The notes beneath the pieces were generated by a model, which ran no database searches, was not told the origin of the DNA, and worked only from the letters and a program-made list of their open reading frames with translations. Both the position numbers and the translations under genes were made by a program. From positions 62,001 to 126,000 of the forward strand of contig NZ_JAFKOJ010000011.1 of the NCBI RefSeq assembly GCF_017303275.1: DNA of 64,000 nt, in the 5' to 3' direction. Source of the stretch: Bacillus sp. NTK034. GTDB taxonomy: Bacteria; Bacillota; Bacilli; Bacillales; Cytobacillaceae. How positions within the stretch are numbered: the first letter of the stretch is position 1; each line of letters starts with the position of its first letter. Of the stretch, positions 1 to 8,599 are shown in pieces.

Positions 1-467
1 CTGTCCAGCTGGATTTTCAAATGCCGCAAAAGTTTAATTGTGCTTATGTTGCCGAAGATAACAAACTTCACCTTCCCATTATGATTCATAGGGCCATCTT
101 TGGTTCAGTTGAGCGATTCATGGCCATTCTAATTGAACATTTTGCTGGCGATTTCCCACTGTGGCTGTCACCTGTTCAAGCAAAAATCATTCCCATTTCA
201 GATGCCCATGCAGAATATGCAGACTATGTAAAATCACAATTTGAATCAGCTGGTATCCGTTCTGAAGTCGACTTCAGAACAGAGAAAATGGGACTCAAGA
301 TCAGAGAAGCCGAAAAACAGAAAGTTCCCTGCATGCTGGTGATTGGTGATAAGGAAATGGAGCAGCAATCCCTTTCGCTGAGAAAACGTAAAGAGGGAAA
401 TATCGGTGTGATGAGCATACCGGAAGTAATCGAACGATTCAATAATGAAATAAACGCCGGCAGATAG
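1..467 (+). CDS. Threonyl-tRNA synthetase, C-terminal part (5' end outside window)
   Basis: The reading frame is open from base 3, so the gene begins before the window; about 154 residues are visible. They match the end of class II threonyl-tRNA synthetase: the motif-3 region (LPIMIHRAIFGSVERFMAI) followed by the anticodon-binding alpha/beta domain (PLWLSPVQAKIIPIS). The enzyme charges tRNA-Thr in the cytoplasm. The sequence is fairly divergent, for example QMPQKFNCAYVAEDNK where housekeeping ThrS usually has a more conserved stretch, so it could be the second copy (ThrZ type) rather than ThrS; the missing N-terminal part and leader would decide. Seen: family motifs. Inferred: which paralogue. 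Confidence 0.88.
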   Translation, partial: VQLDFQMPQKFNCAYVAEDNKLHLPIMIHRAIFGSVERFMAILIEHFAGDFPLWLSPVQAKIIPISDAHAEYADYVKSQFESAGIRSEVDFRTEKMGLKIREAEKQKVPCMLVIGDKEMEQQSLSLRKRKEGNIGVMSIPEVIERFNNEINAGR

Positions 468-676
468 ACCTTTCAAGCTCAGAAGGATTTTATTCCTTTT
501 GGGCTTTCCTTGTACATCACCTTTTTTATAGCCTGTAAACATAATGGGTGCACCCACTTCCAATTATCCCCTTTAAGGTACCTTTGCTTACATATGTATG
601 TTACAATTAAAGTTGAACTAAATCCTTAGGGTCAACTTGACTTTTCTTAGTCACCCCTTCGAAAGGGGGATGAAAA

Positions 677-1036
677 TTGGAGAAAATAAGCGTATTCCTG
701 GATGATTATCGGAAAGCGCCTGAAGGTCATGTATTAGTTGAGACCATTGATGAGTGCATCCATTTGCTTCAGACCTTTGAAATTGACCACTTGTCTTTAG
801 ACCATGATTTAGTAAGCAAATCGAGAAATGGTCTGATGCTTGTTCATATTATGGTTCAAAAACAGCTATTTGCAGATCGCATAACTGTACACTCTGCCAA
901 TTCAGCAGGCGGAAAAGCCATGTACCATTATTTAAAACAAGCACAGCACGATTTTGAAATGCCCACTGACATTAAAGTACTCTTAAGACCACTGCCCCTA
1001 AATTCCATTCCGCCGAATTACCTGCACAAATATTAG
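677..1036 (+). CDS. Stand-alone cyclic-phosphate-processing receiver (cREC) domain protein
   Basis: A 119-residue cytoplasmic protein with a receiver-like fold. The N-terminal VFLDDYRKAPEG, the central SLDHDL and the VHSANSAGGKAM segment near residue 75 are the hallmarks of the cREC family, proposed from comparative genomics to process cyclic phosphates in RNA repair or nucleotide signalling; no partner domain is present. The start is TTG at 677, placed by a strong GAAAGGGGG ribosome binding site 8 nt upstream; the ATG at 670 is out of frame. It stands alone, with a terminator after it, so the context does not reveal a substrate. Confidence 0.75.
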   Translation: MEKISVFLDDYRKAPEGHVLVETIDECIHLLQTFEIDHLSLDHDLVSKSRNGLMLVHIMVQKQLFADRITVHSANSAGGKAMYHYLKQAQHDFEMPTDIKVLLRPLPLNSIPPNYLHKY

Positions 1037-1095
1037 AGTTCCATCGACTAACACTTATTCCCACCACTTGGTCACAGTCAATTTTTATATCGATG

Positions 1096-1128
1096 GGGAG
1101 CAGAGTTTATTAACTGCTTCCTTTTTTT
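1096..1128 (+). terminator. Rho-independent terminator after the cREC gene
   Basis: GGGAGCAG pairs with CTGCTTCC (one G-U pair) around a 10-nt loop and is followed by a run of seven T. Confidence 0.6.
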
Positions 1129-1278
1129 ATATTTTCCTGTTTAACCAGCTGCGTGAAAGTAAAACCGCCTGGCATTGAAAGCGGATTTTTGAGTTTCCAT
1201 TATTTTTTCAGATCCCTCCTTTACTATTGAATAAAGACGATTATTCTAACCAATTCTAAGACAATGGAGGGGAATAAG

Positions 1279-1758
1279 ATGGAGCAGCCAGATTTCGCTT
1301 TAACTCAAGGCTGGTGGTATCCTGCCATTCTTGGTTTGGTTCTAATTTCGATTGTGATTTTCATGTCAAAGAAAAGAATATGCTGGAAGGAAATATACAT
1401 AATCTTTGGTCTAATCGGTTATATCGTATGGATGGTTGATATCACAATAGCTGTTCCATTAGATCTTTTTGACATCGGTGACCCGCAAAAAGAAGGACTG
1501 CCTGAGCTTTTACTTTTTGGTATCATCCCCTCTTGTTTATCAGTCATCTATTTGAACTTTTACAAAAACGAAAGCAAATGGTTCTGGGTTATTTTATTTG
1601 TCATCTTATCTCTCATCCTGGAGTGGCTCACCGTTAAGGTAGGATTAATGAAACGCTGGAATACTTGGTGGTCAACCCCTGTACACTTCATTGCTTATGC
1701 CTTTTTCCTGCCGTGGCTTTTAAAATTTATAAAAAGTTCTGAAACTTATCAAAAATAA
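1279..1758 (+). CDS. Small multi-pass membrane protein, unknown function
   Basis: A 159-residue hydrophobic protein with about five predicted membrane segments (near residues 12-30, 38-55, 75-92, 100-118 and 135-150) separated by short charged loops. Tryptophan is frequent (GWWYP at the start, RWNTWWSTP near the end). The start at 1279 is preferred over the in-frame ATG at 1264 because the sequence GGAGGGG lies 6-7 nt before it. I do not recognise a characterised family; it resembles the small polytopic proteins common in Bacillaceae. It is monocistronic and ends at a bidirectional terminator. Confidence 0.75.
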   Translation: MEQPDFALTQGWWYPAILGLVLISIVIFMSKKRICWKEIYIIFGLIGYIVWMVDITIAVPLDLFDIGDPQKEGLPELLLFGIIPSCLSVIYLNFYKNESKWFWVILFVILSLILEWLTVKVGLMKRWNTWWSTPVHFIAYAFFLPWLLKFIKSSETYQK

Positions 1759-1791
1759 ATCCGCTCCTCCAAATACGAGGAACGGATTTTT
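1757..1791. terminator. Bidirectional terminator between convergent genes
   Basis: AAATCCG...CGGATTTTT with an inner TCCTC/GAGGA stem. T-rich sequence follows on both strands, so it can end both the membrane-protein gene and the M20 operon. Confidence 0.65.
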
Positions 1792-1811
1792 CTTTAAGAT
1801 CAGCTTTACTC

Positions 1812-2987
1812 TTATTCGTTCAAGTATGCCCAGGCATATTGTGCATATAGCTCTGCACCTGTCGATAAGGCGTCTTCGTCAATATTGAATTTGCCATGGT
1901 GGTGAGCCCACTCTGTGTCTTTTTCAGGATTGCCGCTGCCAATGAGGGCGAAGCTGCCAGGTGCTTTGTCCAGGAAGAAACTGAAATCTTCAGCCCCCAT
2001 TGTGGGCTTTTCATTAAATAGAACATTTTCTCCAAAAGCTTCAGATGCAACTTTTTGTACTAATTGTGTACTGTATTCATCATTGATTACCGCTTGCGAC
2101 CCCCGGACGTACTCCACCTCAGCTTTTGCACCGTAGATAGCTGCCGTGTTTTCAGCATAGTGCTGAAGCTGCTTTTCTATATAGTCCCTTGTTTCAGGAT
2201 TGAAACAGCGGACTGTTCCCTCAATAACGGCATTTTCAGCGATGATGTTGAACCTTGTGCCGACCACCATTTTTCCGATGGTGAGGACGGAAGGATGCTG
2301 GGCATCAATGGTTCTGGACACAACACTCTGCACATTCATGACAAAGGAAGATGCCACTATAGCGGCATCAATGCAATCATGCGGCATCGCCCCATGCCCG
2401 CCTTTCCCTTTGAATGTCACCTTGAATATATCAGCTGATGCGAAGGATGGCCCGGGTGTACAGGAGACTTTATGTGTCGGCATTTGCGACCAGATGTGGA
2501 TGCCAAAGACATTGTCCACGCCTTCCATCGCTCCCTGTTCCACCATCATCTTTGCCCCTTCCGCTACCTCTTCAGCTGGCTGGAACAAAAGCCGGACAGT
2601 TCCCGGCAATTCTTCTTTTATCTCATTTAATGCCTTGGCGGCAATCAGCAGCATGGCGGTATGGGCATCATGCCCGCATGCATGCATTTTGCCATTTTCC
2701 AGAGATGCATAAGGAAGATTCTTATTCAATTCCTCCACCTGCAGCGCATCCATGTCTCCCCTTAAAGCTACCGTCTTTCCAGGCTTCACGCCTGCTATTT
2801 CAGCAATGACACCAGTTGGTTCCGTTCTTTTAAAGGGGATGTCCAGACCATTAAGATACTCACATATAAATTGCGTGGTTTTGTATTCCTCCCATGACAC
2901 CTCTGGTTCACGATGCAATTTTCTGCGCAATTCCGTTAATTCATCACTATATGCCCCAATCAATTCTTTTAGACCGTTATGAATCAT
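1812..2987 (-). CDS. M20D-family amidohydrolase (N-acyl amino acid / aminoacylase type)
   Basis: A 391-residue metallopeptidase-fold hydrolase. The HACGHDAHTAM motif near residue 103, FQPAEEVAEGA near 137 and the late GAEDFSFF segment are the metal-binding and catalytic signatures of the M20D group (IAA-amino acid hydrolase, hippurate hydrolase, N-acetyl-diaminopimelate deacetylase). Family members remove acyl groups from N-acyl amino acids. The length is normal for the family. It is the last gene of a three-gene minus-strand operon; the start lies 3 nt after the stop of the preceding M20 gene, with GGCGGAATAAGCA before the ATG. The neighbours suggest import and hydrolysis of an N-acylated or N-carbamoylated compound, but the exact substrate cannot be read from the sequence. 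Confidence 0.9.
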   Translation of the reverse strand: MIHNGLKELIGAYSDELTELRRKLHREPEVSWEEYKTTQFICEYLNGLDIPFKRTEPTGVIAEIAGVKPGKTVALRGDMDALQVEELNKNLPYASLENGKMHACGHDAHTAMLLIAAKALNEIKEELPGTVRLLFQPAEEVAEGAKMMVEQGAMEGVDNVFGIHIWSQMPTHKVSCTPGPSFASADIFKVTFKGKGGHGAMPHDCIDAAIVASSFVMNVQSVVSRTIDAQHPSVLTIGKMVVGTRFNIIAENAVIEGTVRCFNPETRDYIEKQLQHYAENTAAIYGAKAEVEYVRGSQAVINDEYSTQLVQKVASEAFGENVLFNEKPTMGAEDFSFFLDKAPGSFALIGSGNPEKDTEWAHHHGKFNIDEDALSTGAELYAQYAWAYLNE

Positions 2988-2990
2988 TGC

Positions 2991-4253
2991 TTATTCCGCC
3001 TCCGTTAGCTCTATTGCTGCCTCAAACAGGATTTGGACAGCTTCGGCAATATGCCGGGAATCAGACCATTCTTCCGGACAATGGCTCAAACCGTTTTTAC
3101 TTGGAATAAACAGCATCCCAGTACTTGTGTAATCAGCGAAAACCATTGCATCGTGCCCGGCGCCGCTATTCATGGGGCATGAAGTGAAACCAAGTTCACT
3201 GCTTTTCTCCTTTAACAGGGTGACAATCTCTTTATTCATCTCTTTTGGCTGAATATATAAAAGCTGTTCGACAGTTATTTTTACTCCGCTATCACAATAG
3301 GAATCTGCTAATTCTTTCACTTTTTGAACGACATTCTGGACATGTTCCTCCTTGCCGGAGCGAATATCTACTGAAAAGACCGTTTGATCCGGAATCACAT
3401 TGGCTCCGTTTGGATATACCTTCAATTGCCCGGTTGTCACTACGGTCCCTTCTCCTTCAGCCGCAGCCAGCCCGGGAAATTGAGTTATCATCCCGGCAGC
3501 CGCAACCAGCGCGTCAGACCGCCTGTCCATTGGAGTGGTCCCTGCGTGACCGGCCTGCCCTTTTACGGTTACTTCCAATTGCGTTAAGCCGACAATCGCT
3601 TCGACTACCCCGATTGGGATATTCTTTTCTTCTAATATAGGGCCCTGTTCAATGTGCAATTCCAGATAAGCCTTTACTGACTCCTGGCTTCTTGCTTTCG
3701 GAAGAGAAGGATCTAGCCCGATTTTCTCCATGGCTTCAACGGTCGTAATGCCACCTTTATCCTTCAAAGATTTGAAGTCTTCCTCACTCAGCAAACCGGC
3801 CATTCCGCGTGACCCCATTAAGCCGCCGCCGAATCTGGAGCCTTCCTCTTCGATAAGGGCTATAACCTCCAACGGATATTTTGGCGTTAATCCAATCTCA
3901 GTGAAAAGTGCAGCCACTTCAAGACCTGCTACAACTCCTGCAGGTCCATCATAGGATCCCCCATTCGGGACTGAATCAAAGTGAGAGCCGATCAGAACAC
4001 TTGGTGCATCTTTTAGGGACCCCTCAAGCTTACCAAAGATATTGCCCAATCCATCTTCCCGGACAGTCAAGCCCGCTTTCTCCATTTCCGCCTTAATATA
4101 CTGCCGTGCAAGCAGATCCTCCTGGCTATACGTCAGCCTGGTTGTTCCTCTGCCTGGAGTCGCTGTAAAAGTGCTTAAGGTGTCAATATGATTTTCGATC
4201 CGCGCCTGTACTTTTTCCAGATTCACATTTTTCCCAGTTTGAACTTCACTCAT
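2991..4253 (-). CDS. M20 Zn-dependent hydrolase (allantoate / N-carbamoyl-amino-acid amidohydrolase type)
   Basis: 420 residues. GSHFDSVPNGGSYDGPAGV near residue 92, EEEGSRFGGGLMGSRG near 131 and LHIEQGPILE near 199 are the zinc-ligand and substrate signatures of the HyuC/AllC/beta-ureidopropionase subgroup, which splits N-carbamoyl amino acids or allantoate with release of ammonia and CO2. The C-terminal GAGHDAMV motif supplies another metal ligand. The second gene of the operon, it follows the transporter gene after a short gap and precedes a second M20 hydrolase. No other allantoin-pathway genes are nearby, so an N-carbamoyl amino acid or a related amide is more likely than allantoate; this is inference. 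Confidence 0.88.
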   Translation of the reverse strand: MSEVQTGKNVNLEKVQARIENHIDTLSTFTATPGRGTTRLTYSQEDLLARQYIKAEMEKAGLTVREDGLGNIFGKLEGSLKDAPSVLIGSHFDSVPNGGSYDGPAGVVAGLEVAALFTEIGLTPKYPLEVIALIEEEGSRFGGGLMGSRGMAGLLSEEDFKSLKDKGGITTVEAMEKIGLDPSLPKARSQESVKAYLELHIEQGPILEEKNIPIGVVEAIVGLTQLEVTVKGQAGHAGTTPMDRRSDALVAAAGMITQFPGLAAAEGEGTVVTTGQLKVYPNGANVIPDQTVFSVDIRSGKEEHVQNVVQKVKELADSYCDSGVKITVEQLLYIQPKEMNKEIVTLLKEKSSELGFTSCPMNSGAGHDAMVFADYTSTGMLFIPSKNGLSHCPEEWSDSRHIAEAVQILFEAAIELTEAE

Positions 4254-4271
4254 TTCGATCCAATCCTTTTC

Positions 4272-5480
4272 TTATAATAGTCCGACAAAAATTCCGGCCA
4301 ATACCACCGACACAATGGTAACGGTGATGAATCCCCCGACAAGCATAGGCGGCAGCATATTGCTCGTCAGCATTTCCCTCTCTTTTTCATCTTCCGTTAA
4401 AGATTTAATTACTTCGTTCGTAATAATATAGTCAGCCGGGAAACCATATAGTGCTGTCAGCGAAACAGCGAAGGCCATTTCCTTGCTCACCTTTAAAATT
4501 TTCCCTGCGATGAATGAGAAGATATACATTCCCATTACGCCTAGAATAATGCTTCCTGCAAGAGGATAAATAATCTCAAGCATCATCCCTGGTGTAGCCT
4601 GCTTTAACCCGTCAAAAATAAAGAGCATCAGGGCCATGATCGCAAAGCCAAAGCCGTTTGCTTTCTGCAGTACCTGCTTTTCAAGGAAGCCAATACTTGT
4701 AGCAATAACCCCGAACAATAGGCAAAGGACAAATGGACTGACACTGGCAACTGGAGCAAGCAGTGTCGATGTCAGATAAGCAAGGTAGGATACAACAGCC
4801 AATCTTAAAAATTTGAAGAAATCTGTATTATATTTCTCCGGCATATTTTTAAAAAGCTTAAGCTCAGGTTTTGGAGCTGCCTCTGCTGCTGCTGCCGTTT
4901 CTTCAGCTGCCATGCCCTGTGCCTTAAAAGCAAGCTTTCCGCTTCGGTACTGCTGTAAAAGCCGCTTTCCTTCTTTTTTCAGGACAACGGAAGTAAGCGG
5001 ATATCCCGCAAATCCCTGCATAACATAAATCACGATCGCAAAGACCGATAAAGAAGCAAGGCCCGCCTCTTTCGCTCCTTCCGACATGATCAGGGCAGAT
5101 ACCACACCGCCAACTAAAGGAGGGATGGCTACAACTACTGTCTTAAAACCAAAAATAAATGTTCCGATTCCTAATAACACTGCGATAATTCCCAAAATCC
5201 CTGATAAAGCAATCACAATCGTCTTCCACTGATTTTTCAATTCCTGAATCGATAGCAATGTTCCCATATTGGTAATCAATAAGTACATCATCATCGTAGC
5301 CACAACCGGCGGAACCCCTGCCAATGCTACGATATCCTGAGGAAAGAATGTCCAATAACCTGCAAGGAACAGTACGGCACAGACGAAAATGGATGGCACC
5401 CACGCCTTTGTGCGAACCGCAACCAGATCTCCAATAAATAAAATAAGTAATAGAATAACCAAAGCTAATAACTGTGACAT
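4272..5480 (-). CDS. Polytopic membrane protein, probable substrate transporter of the M20 operon
   Basis: 402 residues with about ten membrane segments and a cytoplasmic alanine/lysine-rich loop near residues 190-215 (EETAAAAEAAPKPE) that splits the protein into two halves. Glycine-rich stretches such as AIPPLVGGVVSALIMSEG resemble carboxylate or glutamate-type secondary transporters, but I cannot assign a family. The start at 5480 has AAGGGG 9 nt upstream; the ATG at 5489 abuts that site and is unlikely. It is the first gene of the operon, directly behind the promoter, ahead of the two amidohydrolases. An uptake role for their substrate is inferred from position only. Confidence 0.7.
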   Translation of the reverse strand: MSQLLALVILLLILFIGDLVAVRTKAWVPSIFVCAVLFLAGYWTFFPQDIVALAGVPPVVATMMMYLLITNMGTLLSIQELKNQWKTIVIALSGILGIIAVLLGIGTFIFGFKTVVVAIPPLVGGVVSALIMSEGAKEAGLASLSVFAIVIYVMQGFAGYPLTSVVLKKEGKRLLQQYRSGKLAFKAQGMAAEETAAAAEAAPKPELKLFKNMPEKYNTDFFKFLRLAVVSYLAYLTSTLLAPVASVSPFVLCLLFGVIATSIGFLEKQVLQKANGFGFAIMALMLFIFDGLKQATPGMMLEIIYPLAGSIILGVMGMYIFSFIAGKILKVSKEMAFAVSLTALYGFPADYIITNEVIKSLTEDEKEREMLTSNMLPPMLVGGFITVTIVSVVLAGIFVGLL

Positions 5481-5549
5481 AATTCCCATCCCCTTCTCTA
5501 AGATGAATACCTATTCATTCGTGTTGCGAATAATATATATATTGTTAGA

Positions 5550-5578
5550 ATAATAATACAATTATACTTTTCAGTCAA
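5550..5578 (-). promoter_or_regulatory. Sigma-A-type promoter of the M20 operon
   Basis: On the minus strand TTGACT (5573-5578) and TATTAT (5550-5555) are separated by 17 nt, about 70 nt upstream of the transporter start. Confidence 0.6.
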
Positions 5579-5599
5579 TTTAAATTATTGAAAATTTTT

Positions 5600-5613
5600 T
5601 GTAAGCGATGTCA
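5600..5613 (-). promoter_or_regulatory. Candidate CcpA site (CRE) upstream of the M20 operon promoter
   Basis: TGTAAGCGATGTCA fits the Bacillus CRE consensus TGWAANCGNTNWCA at every fixed position. It lies 22 nt upstream of the -35 box, a position more typical of CcpA activation than of repression. Orientation is not informative. Confidence 0.5.
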
Positions 5614-5703
5614 TTCCAATTTTGTATGACGCTTGTTTTTTTATTTAGTTTGGTAAAATAATATTATTATTTTAAAAATCTAATAGAACAAGAGAGTAAA
5701 TAA

Positions 5704-5726
5704 AAACCCGTCAATATGACGGGTTT
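5704..5726 (-). terminator. Terminator of the GNAT gene
   Basis: AAACCCGTCA/TGACGGGTTT with a short loop, followed on the minus strand by a T-rich stretch; immediately downstream of the acetyltransferase stop. Confidence 0.8.
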
Positions 5727-5735
5727 CCTGGATTA

Positions 5736-6254
5736 CTATTTAATTAATACATCCCTAATGTTATTCCATTCATATATAAGAAGATTCAATTCAGCACCTG
5801 CAATAGTAATCTTTTTTGCTTTATTTAATTCTGCACCATAATACTCATAGAAATAGCGGGTTTTATTGTCTTCTAATACCTCCACAAAAATCCTATTGAA
5901 GCCAAGTTCTTCAAATTGCAGAAAAACCTTCCTTAAGAGCCTCTTGCCAACTCCCTTACCCTGATATTCCTCTAGGAGATAAATCGCAGTTAAATCACCA
6001 GACTCGGGAATATGATTACTATCTCTCTTGCCGCAATCAGCAAATCCGATGATTTCACCATCGCTATTTTCTGCGACAAACACATAATTTCCCTCTTTTA
6101 TAATATTCTCATTCCATAATTCCATACGCCTGTCATAGGATAGCTTCTCCAAAAATGCATCAGGAATAATATTTCTATAGGTTGATCTCCAGCTATCAAC
6201 ATGTACTTTCGCAATACCCTTTGAATCATCTAAAACGGCTTTTCTTATGTTCAT
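5736..6254 (-). CDS. GNAT-family N-acetyltransferase
   Basis: 172 residues from the preferred ATG at 6254, which has AGAGGTGA 6 nt upstream; a longer in-frame start at 6293 has no good ribosome binding site. The protein starts MNIRKAVLDDSKGIAKVH, a typical GNAT opening with the VHVDSWRSTYRNI segment seen in RimI-like enzymes. The acetyl-CoA binding motif A is LTAIYLLEEYQGKGVGKRLL near residues 88-107. The reaction is acetyl transfer from acetyl-CoA to an amine; the acceptor is unknown. Monocistronic, closed by a strong terminator. Confidence 0.88.
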   Translation of the reverse strand: MNIRKAVLDDSKGIAKVHVDSWRSTYRNIIPDAFLEKLSYDRRMELWNENIIKEGNYVFVAENSDGEIIGFADCGKRDSNHIPESGDLTAIYLLEEYQGKGVGKRLLRKVFLQFEELGFNRIFVEVLEDNKTRYFYEYYGAELNKAKKITIAGAELNLLIYEWNNIRDVLIK

Positions 6255-6343
6255 TATCTTCACCTCTGAAAAAGGATAACGTTTATATTCCATAGAAATA
6301 CAAATAATCCCTCTCCTTATTCAGCAAATAAATTCCAGATAAA

Positions 6344-6368
6344 AAAAGGAGCGGCAGCTGCTCCTTTT
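6344..6368 (-). terminator. Terminator of the glycerophosphodiesterase gene
   Basis: AAAAGGAGC/GCTCCTTTT stem, directly after the stop codon; T-run on the minus strand. Confidence 0.8.
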
Positions 6369-6375
6369 CCTGATA

Positions 6376-7206
6376 TTAGTTTCTAGGATCAACATAATCC
6401 GGATAATCAGTAATGATGGCGTCAACTTCCATTTCGAACAGGAAGTCGGCGGTTTCCTGGCTGCGCACTGTCCATGACCCAATTTGCATGCCAAGAGAGT
6501 GAACCTGATTTACTAATTCTTCGGTGACAATTCCATAGCTTGGATTGAACCAATCTGCGTAAGCTGAAAATTCCTGTAAAGCTTCCGCTGTAGTATCGGC
6601 ACGGTTAGAGGTCAATACACCAATGGGGACTTTAGGAAGAAGCTGATCCATTGTTTTCATAGAGTCGAAGTTAAAAGACTGGATAATGATTTTTTCATTT
6701 TGCGGCTTATCAAGATTTCGTTCTTTTAATGCATCTGCCACTTGTTCTTCAATGCCGGGATAAAGCTCTGGAGCCTTCAATTCTATTAATATTCCAACCT
6801 TACCATGGTAGCGATCCAGAATCTCTTCAAATGTCGGGATCGGTTCCCCCGCAAATTGTTCCCCTTTCCAGCTGCCGGCATCAAGACTTCTTAAATAGTC
6901 AAACGTTAAATCCCCCACTTTTCCTGTTCCATCTGTTGTACGATCCACAGTTGTATCGTGGATTACCACTAATTCACCATCTTTGCTTCTTTGAACATCA
7001 ATTTCGATATAATCGGCTTTCATATTAACGGCCAGATCAAAGCCGGCTACCGTATTCTCCGGTGCATACCCTGTGGCACCGCGGTGCGCTATATTATCCA
7101 CTTGTTTCCTTTCCCCTGTTGCCGGTCCTGCTGCGAACGCCTGGCTGATTGGGCTGAATAGCAGTGAAAAAGCCAACCCTGCACCGATTATTAATTTTTT
7201 GTTCAT
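6376..7206 (-). CDS. Secreted glycerophosphodiester phosphodiesterase
   Basis: 276 residues. An N-terminal signal peptide (MNKKLIIGAGLAFSLL...QAFAAG, cleavage likely near residue 26) precedes a GDPD TIM-barrel domain. Catalytic residues of the family are visible: HRGATGYAPENT (His41, Arg42, Glu50), EIDVQRSKDG (Glu68, Asp70) and VIHDTTVDRTTDG (His83). The enzyme hydrolyses glycerophosphodiesters to glycerol-3-phosphate outside the cell, recovering phosphate and glycerol from phospholipid or teichoic acid debris. The start at 7206 is chosen because GGAGATGGAG lies upstream at proper spacing; the ATG at 7215 overlaps that site. Similar in size to Bacillus GlpQ, but without glpT nearby. Confidence 0.88.
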   Translation of the reverse strand: MNKKLIIGAGLAFSLLFSPISQAFAAGPATGERKQVDNIAHRGATGYAPENTVAGFDLAVNMKADYIEIDVQRSKDGELVVIHDTTVDRTTDGTGKVGDLTFDYLRSLDAGSWKGEQFAGEPIPTFEEILDRYHGKVGILIELKAPELYPGIEEQVADALKERNLDKPQNEKIIIQSFNFDSMKTMDQLLPKVPIGVLTSNRADTTAEALQEFSAYADWFNPSYGIVTEELVNQVHSLGMQIGSWTVRSQETADFLFEMEVDAIITDYPDYVDPRN

Positions 7207-7422
7207 GCTCTCCATCTCCTATCTAAAATATGTATTCAACCATATTCTAGAAAAGGAATGTTTAAGGGGTGTGTGATTATTTTTATGGCTAAATAAAGAT
7301 CATGTTAACAAAAACCAGCCTTTATTCTTATGTTTTTTTACAAAACGGCTATTTGAAACTGAATAAAAATACCCTATCATATTTTTCGGCGGGGGGGGGA
7401 ATCTTCCCAGCTGGTAAATGTT

Positions 7423-8355
7423 TTAATCCAAAGCCTTTATTGTCATCTCCGCTGCCTCTGCAATCAGAGCGTTATCATATTCGGCATCTTTTGAATCCCG
7501 GCTGGACAGGATCGTCATGATAATCGGCTCTCTGTTCGGCGGCCACACAATCGCAATGTCATTACGTGTTCCGAAGCCTGCTGCACCGCTCTTATCAGCT
7601 ACCTCCCAGCCGCTTGGCACACCAGCACGGATTAATGGATCCCCAGTAACGTTACCCCTCATCCAATCGGTTAAAATGTTCCGCTTTTCTTCAGTCAGAA
7701 AATCGCCAATTAAAACTTTCTGAAGGCTTGCTGCAAGTGCTTCAGGTGTACTTGTATCCCGGATGTCCCCTGGCTCTGCCTCATTCAGATCCGTCTCGAA
7801 GCGCTCAGGCTTTGTGACAGTATCTCCCATTTCCTTTAAAGCTGCTTCGAATCCTTCAGGCCCTCCTAATTCCTCTAAAATTAAGTTGCCTGCTGTATTG
7901 TCACTATAGCGGATTGCTGCTTCACAGAGTTCCCTTAAAGTCATGCCAGTCTTTACATGCTTTTCTGTAACCGGAGAATATGTAACCAGGTCATCACTTG
8001 TGTATGTAATGATTTCATCCATTTCCTCCAGTGATTTTTTCTCCAGCAATATTGCAGCTGCTATCGGCTTGAATGTAGATGCGTAAGCAAACCTTTCATC
8101 AGACCTGTAAGTAATTGTCTTTTTCGTTCCTGTGTCATATGCATACACGCCAAGCCGTGCGTCATACTCCTTCTCCAGCTGTTTAAATTTTTGGTTTGTA
8201 TTTACAGAAGCTTTTTTGGAGTTTTCTGCCGCACTGGCATCTGATTGATAATTGCCATTTGCACAGCCAGTCAGGGCAAGAAGCAGAACCAAACTGACCA
8301 GCCGGACTGCTTTTAACCTATTCTTACTAAAAATAGAATGATATTGTTTCCTCAT
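7423..8355 (-). CDS. blaP: Class A beta-lactamase, lipoprotein form
   Basis: 310 residues. The lipobox LTGC places the lipidated cysteine at residue 31, so the enzyme is anchored to the outer face of the membrane, as in Bacillus licheniformis PenP precursors. Class A motifs are complete: STFK with the nucleophile Ser93, SDN at 151-153, the omega-loop Glu187 in [13 protein letters not shown], and KSG at 255-257 (the common form is KTG or KSG). It hydrolyses penicillins and related beta-lactams. The promoter lies 75-105 nt upstream and is covered by two BlaI-type operators; the divergent blaR1-blaI pair is the regulator. The exact substrate spectrum cannot be predicted. Gene symbol used in the generic sense. 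Confidence 0.93.
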   Translation of the reverse strand: MRKQYHSIFSKNRLKAVRLVSLVLLLALTGCANGNYQSDASAAENSKKASVNTNQKFKQLEKEYDARLGVYAYDTGTKKTITYRSDERFAYASTFKPIAAAILLEKKSLEEMDEIITYTSDDLVTYSPVTEKHVKTGMTLRELCEAAIRYSDNTAGNLILEELGGPEGFEAALKEMGDTVTKPERFETDLNEAEPGDIRDTSTPEALAASLQKVLIGDFLTEEKRNILTDWMRGNVTGDPLIRAGVPSGWEVADKSGAAGFGTRNDIAIVWPPNREPIIMTILSSRDSKDAEYDNALIAEAAEMTIKALD

Positions 8356-8413
8356 GTTTATTACCTCTCTCCATAATAATTTTAAGATTTTTACTTTTAA
8401 ACAACATATATAG

Positions 8414-8447
8414 ACTACAATCGTAATACAATACTACATTTGTAATC
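8414..8447. promoter_or_regulatory. Two BlaI-type operators at the beta-lactamase promoter
   Basis: ACTACAATCGTAATA (8414-8428) and TACTACATTTGTAATC (8432-8447) each carry the TACA...TGTA dyad of bla/mec operators. The second covers the -10 box and the first covers the likely transcription start. Confidence 0.75.
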
Positions 8448-8459
8448 TTATTTTGTCAA
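8431..8459 (-). promoter_or_regulatory. Promoter of the beta-lactamase gene
   Basis: Minus-strand TTGACA (8454-8459) and TAGTAT (8431-8436) separated by 17 nt; a near-consensus sigma-A promoter overlapped by BlaI-type operators. Confidence 0.8.
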
Positions 8460-8599
8460 CCTTTAGAAAACCATGATATTATGGTGTTTCACAAGATCAC
8501 ATGATTTGATAAAGTAAAAATAGAATGCTAGCAGGATTGGTTTTCATTTTATCCAGGGAATTAAAACTAGATGTAAAATTTTAGAAGGAAGGTCTGAGG

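Noticed and set aside
2064-2809. Several plus-strand open frames opposite the M20 hydrolase genes
   Set aside because: They are antisense to strong M20 family coding sequence, lack ribosome binding sites and have no recognisable domains.
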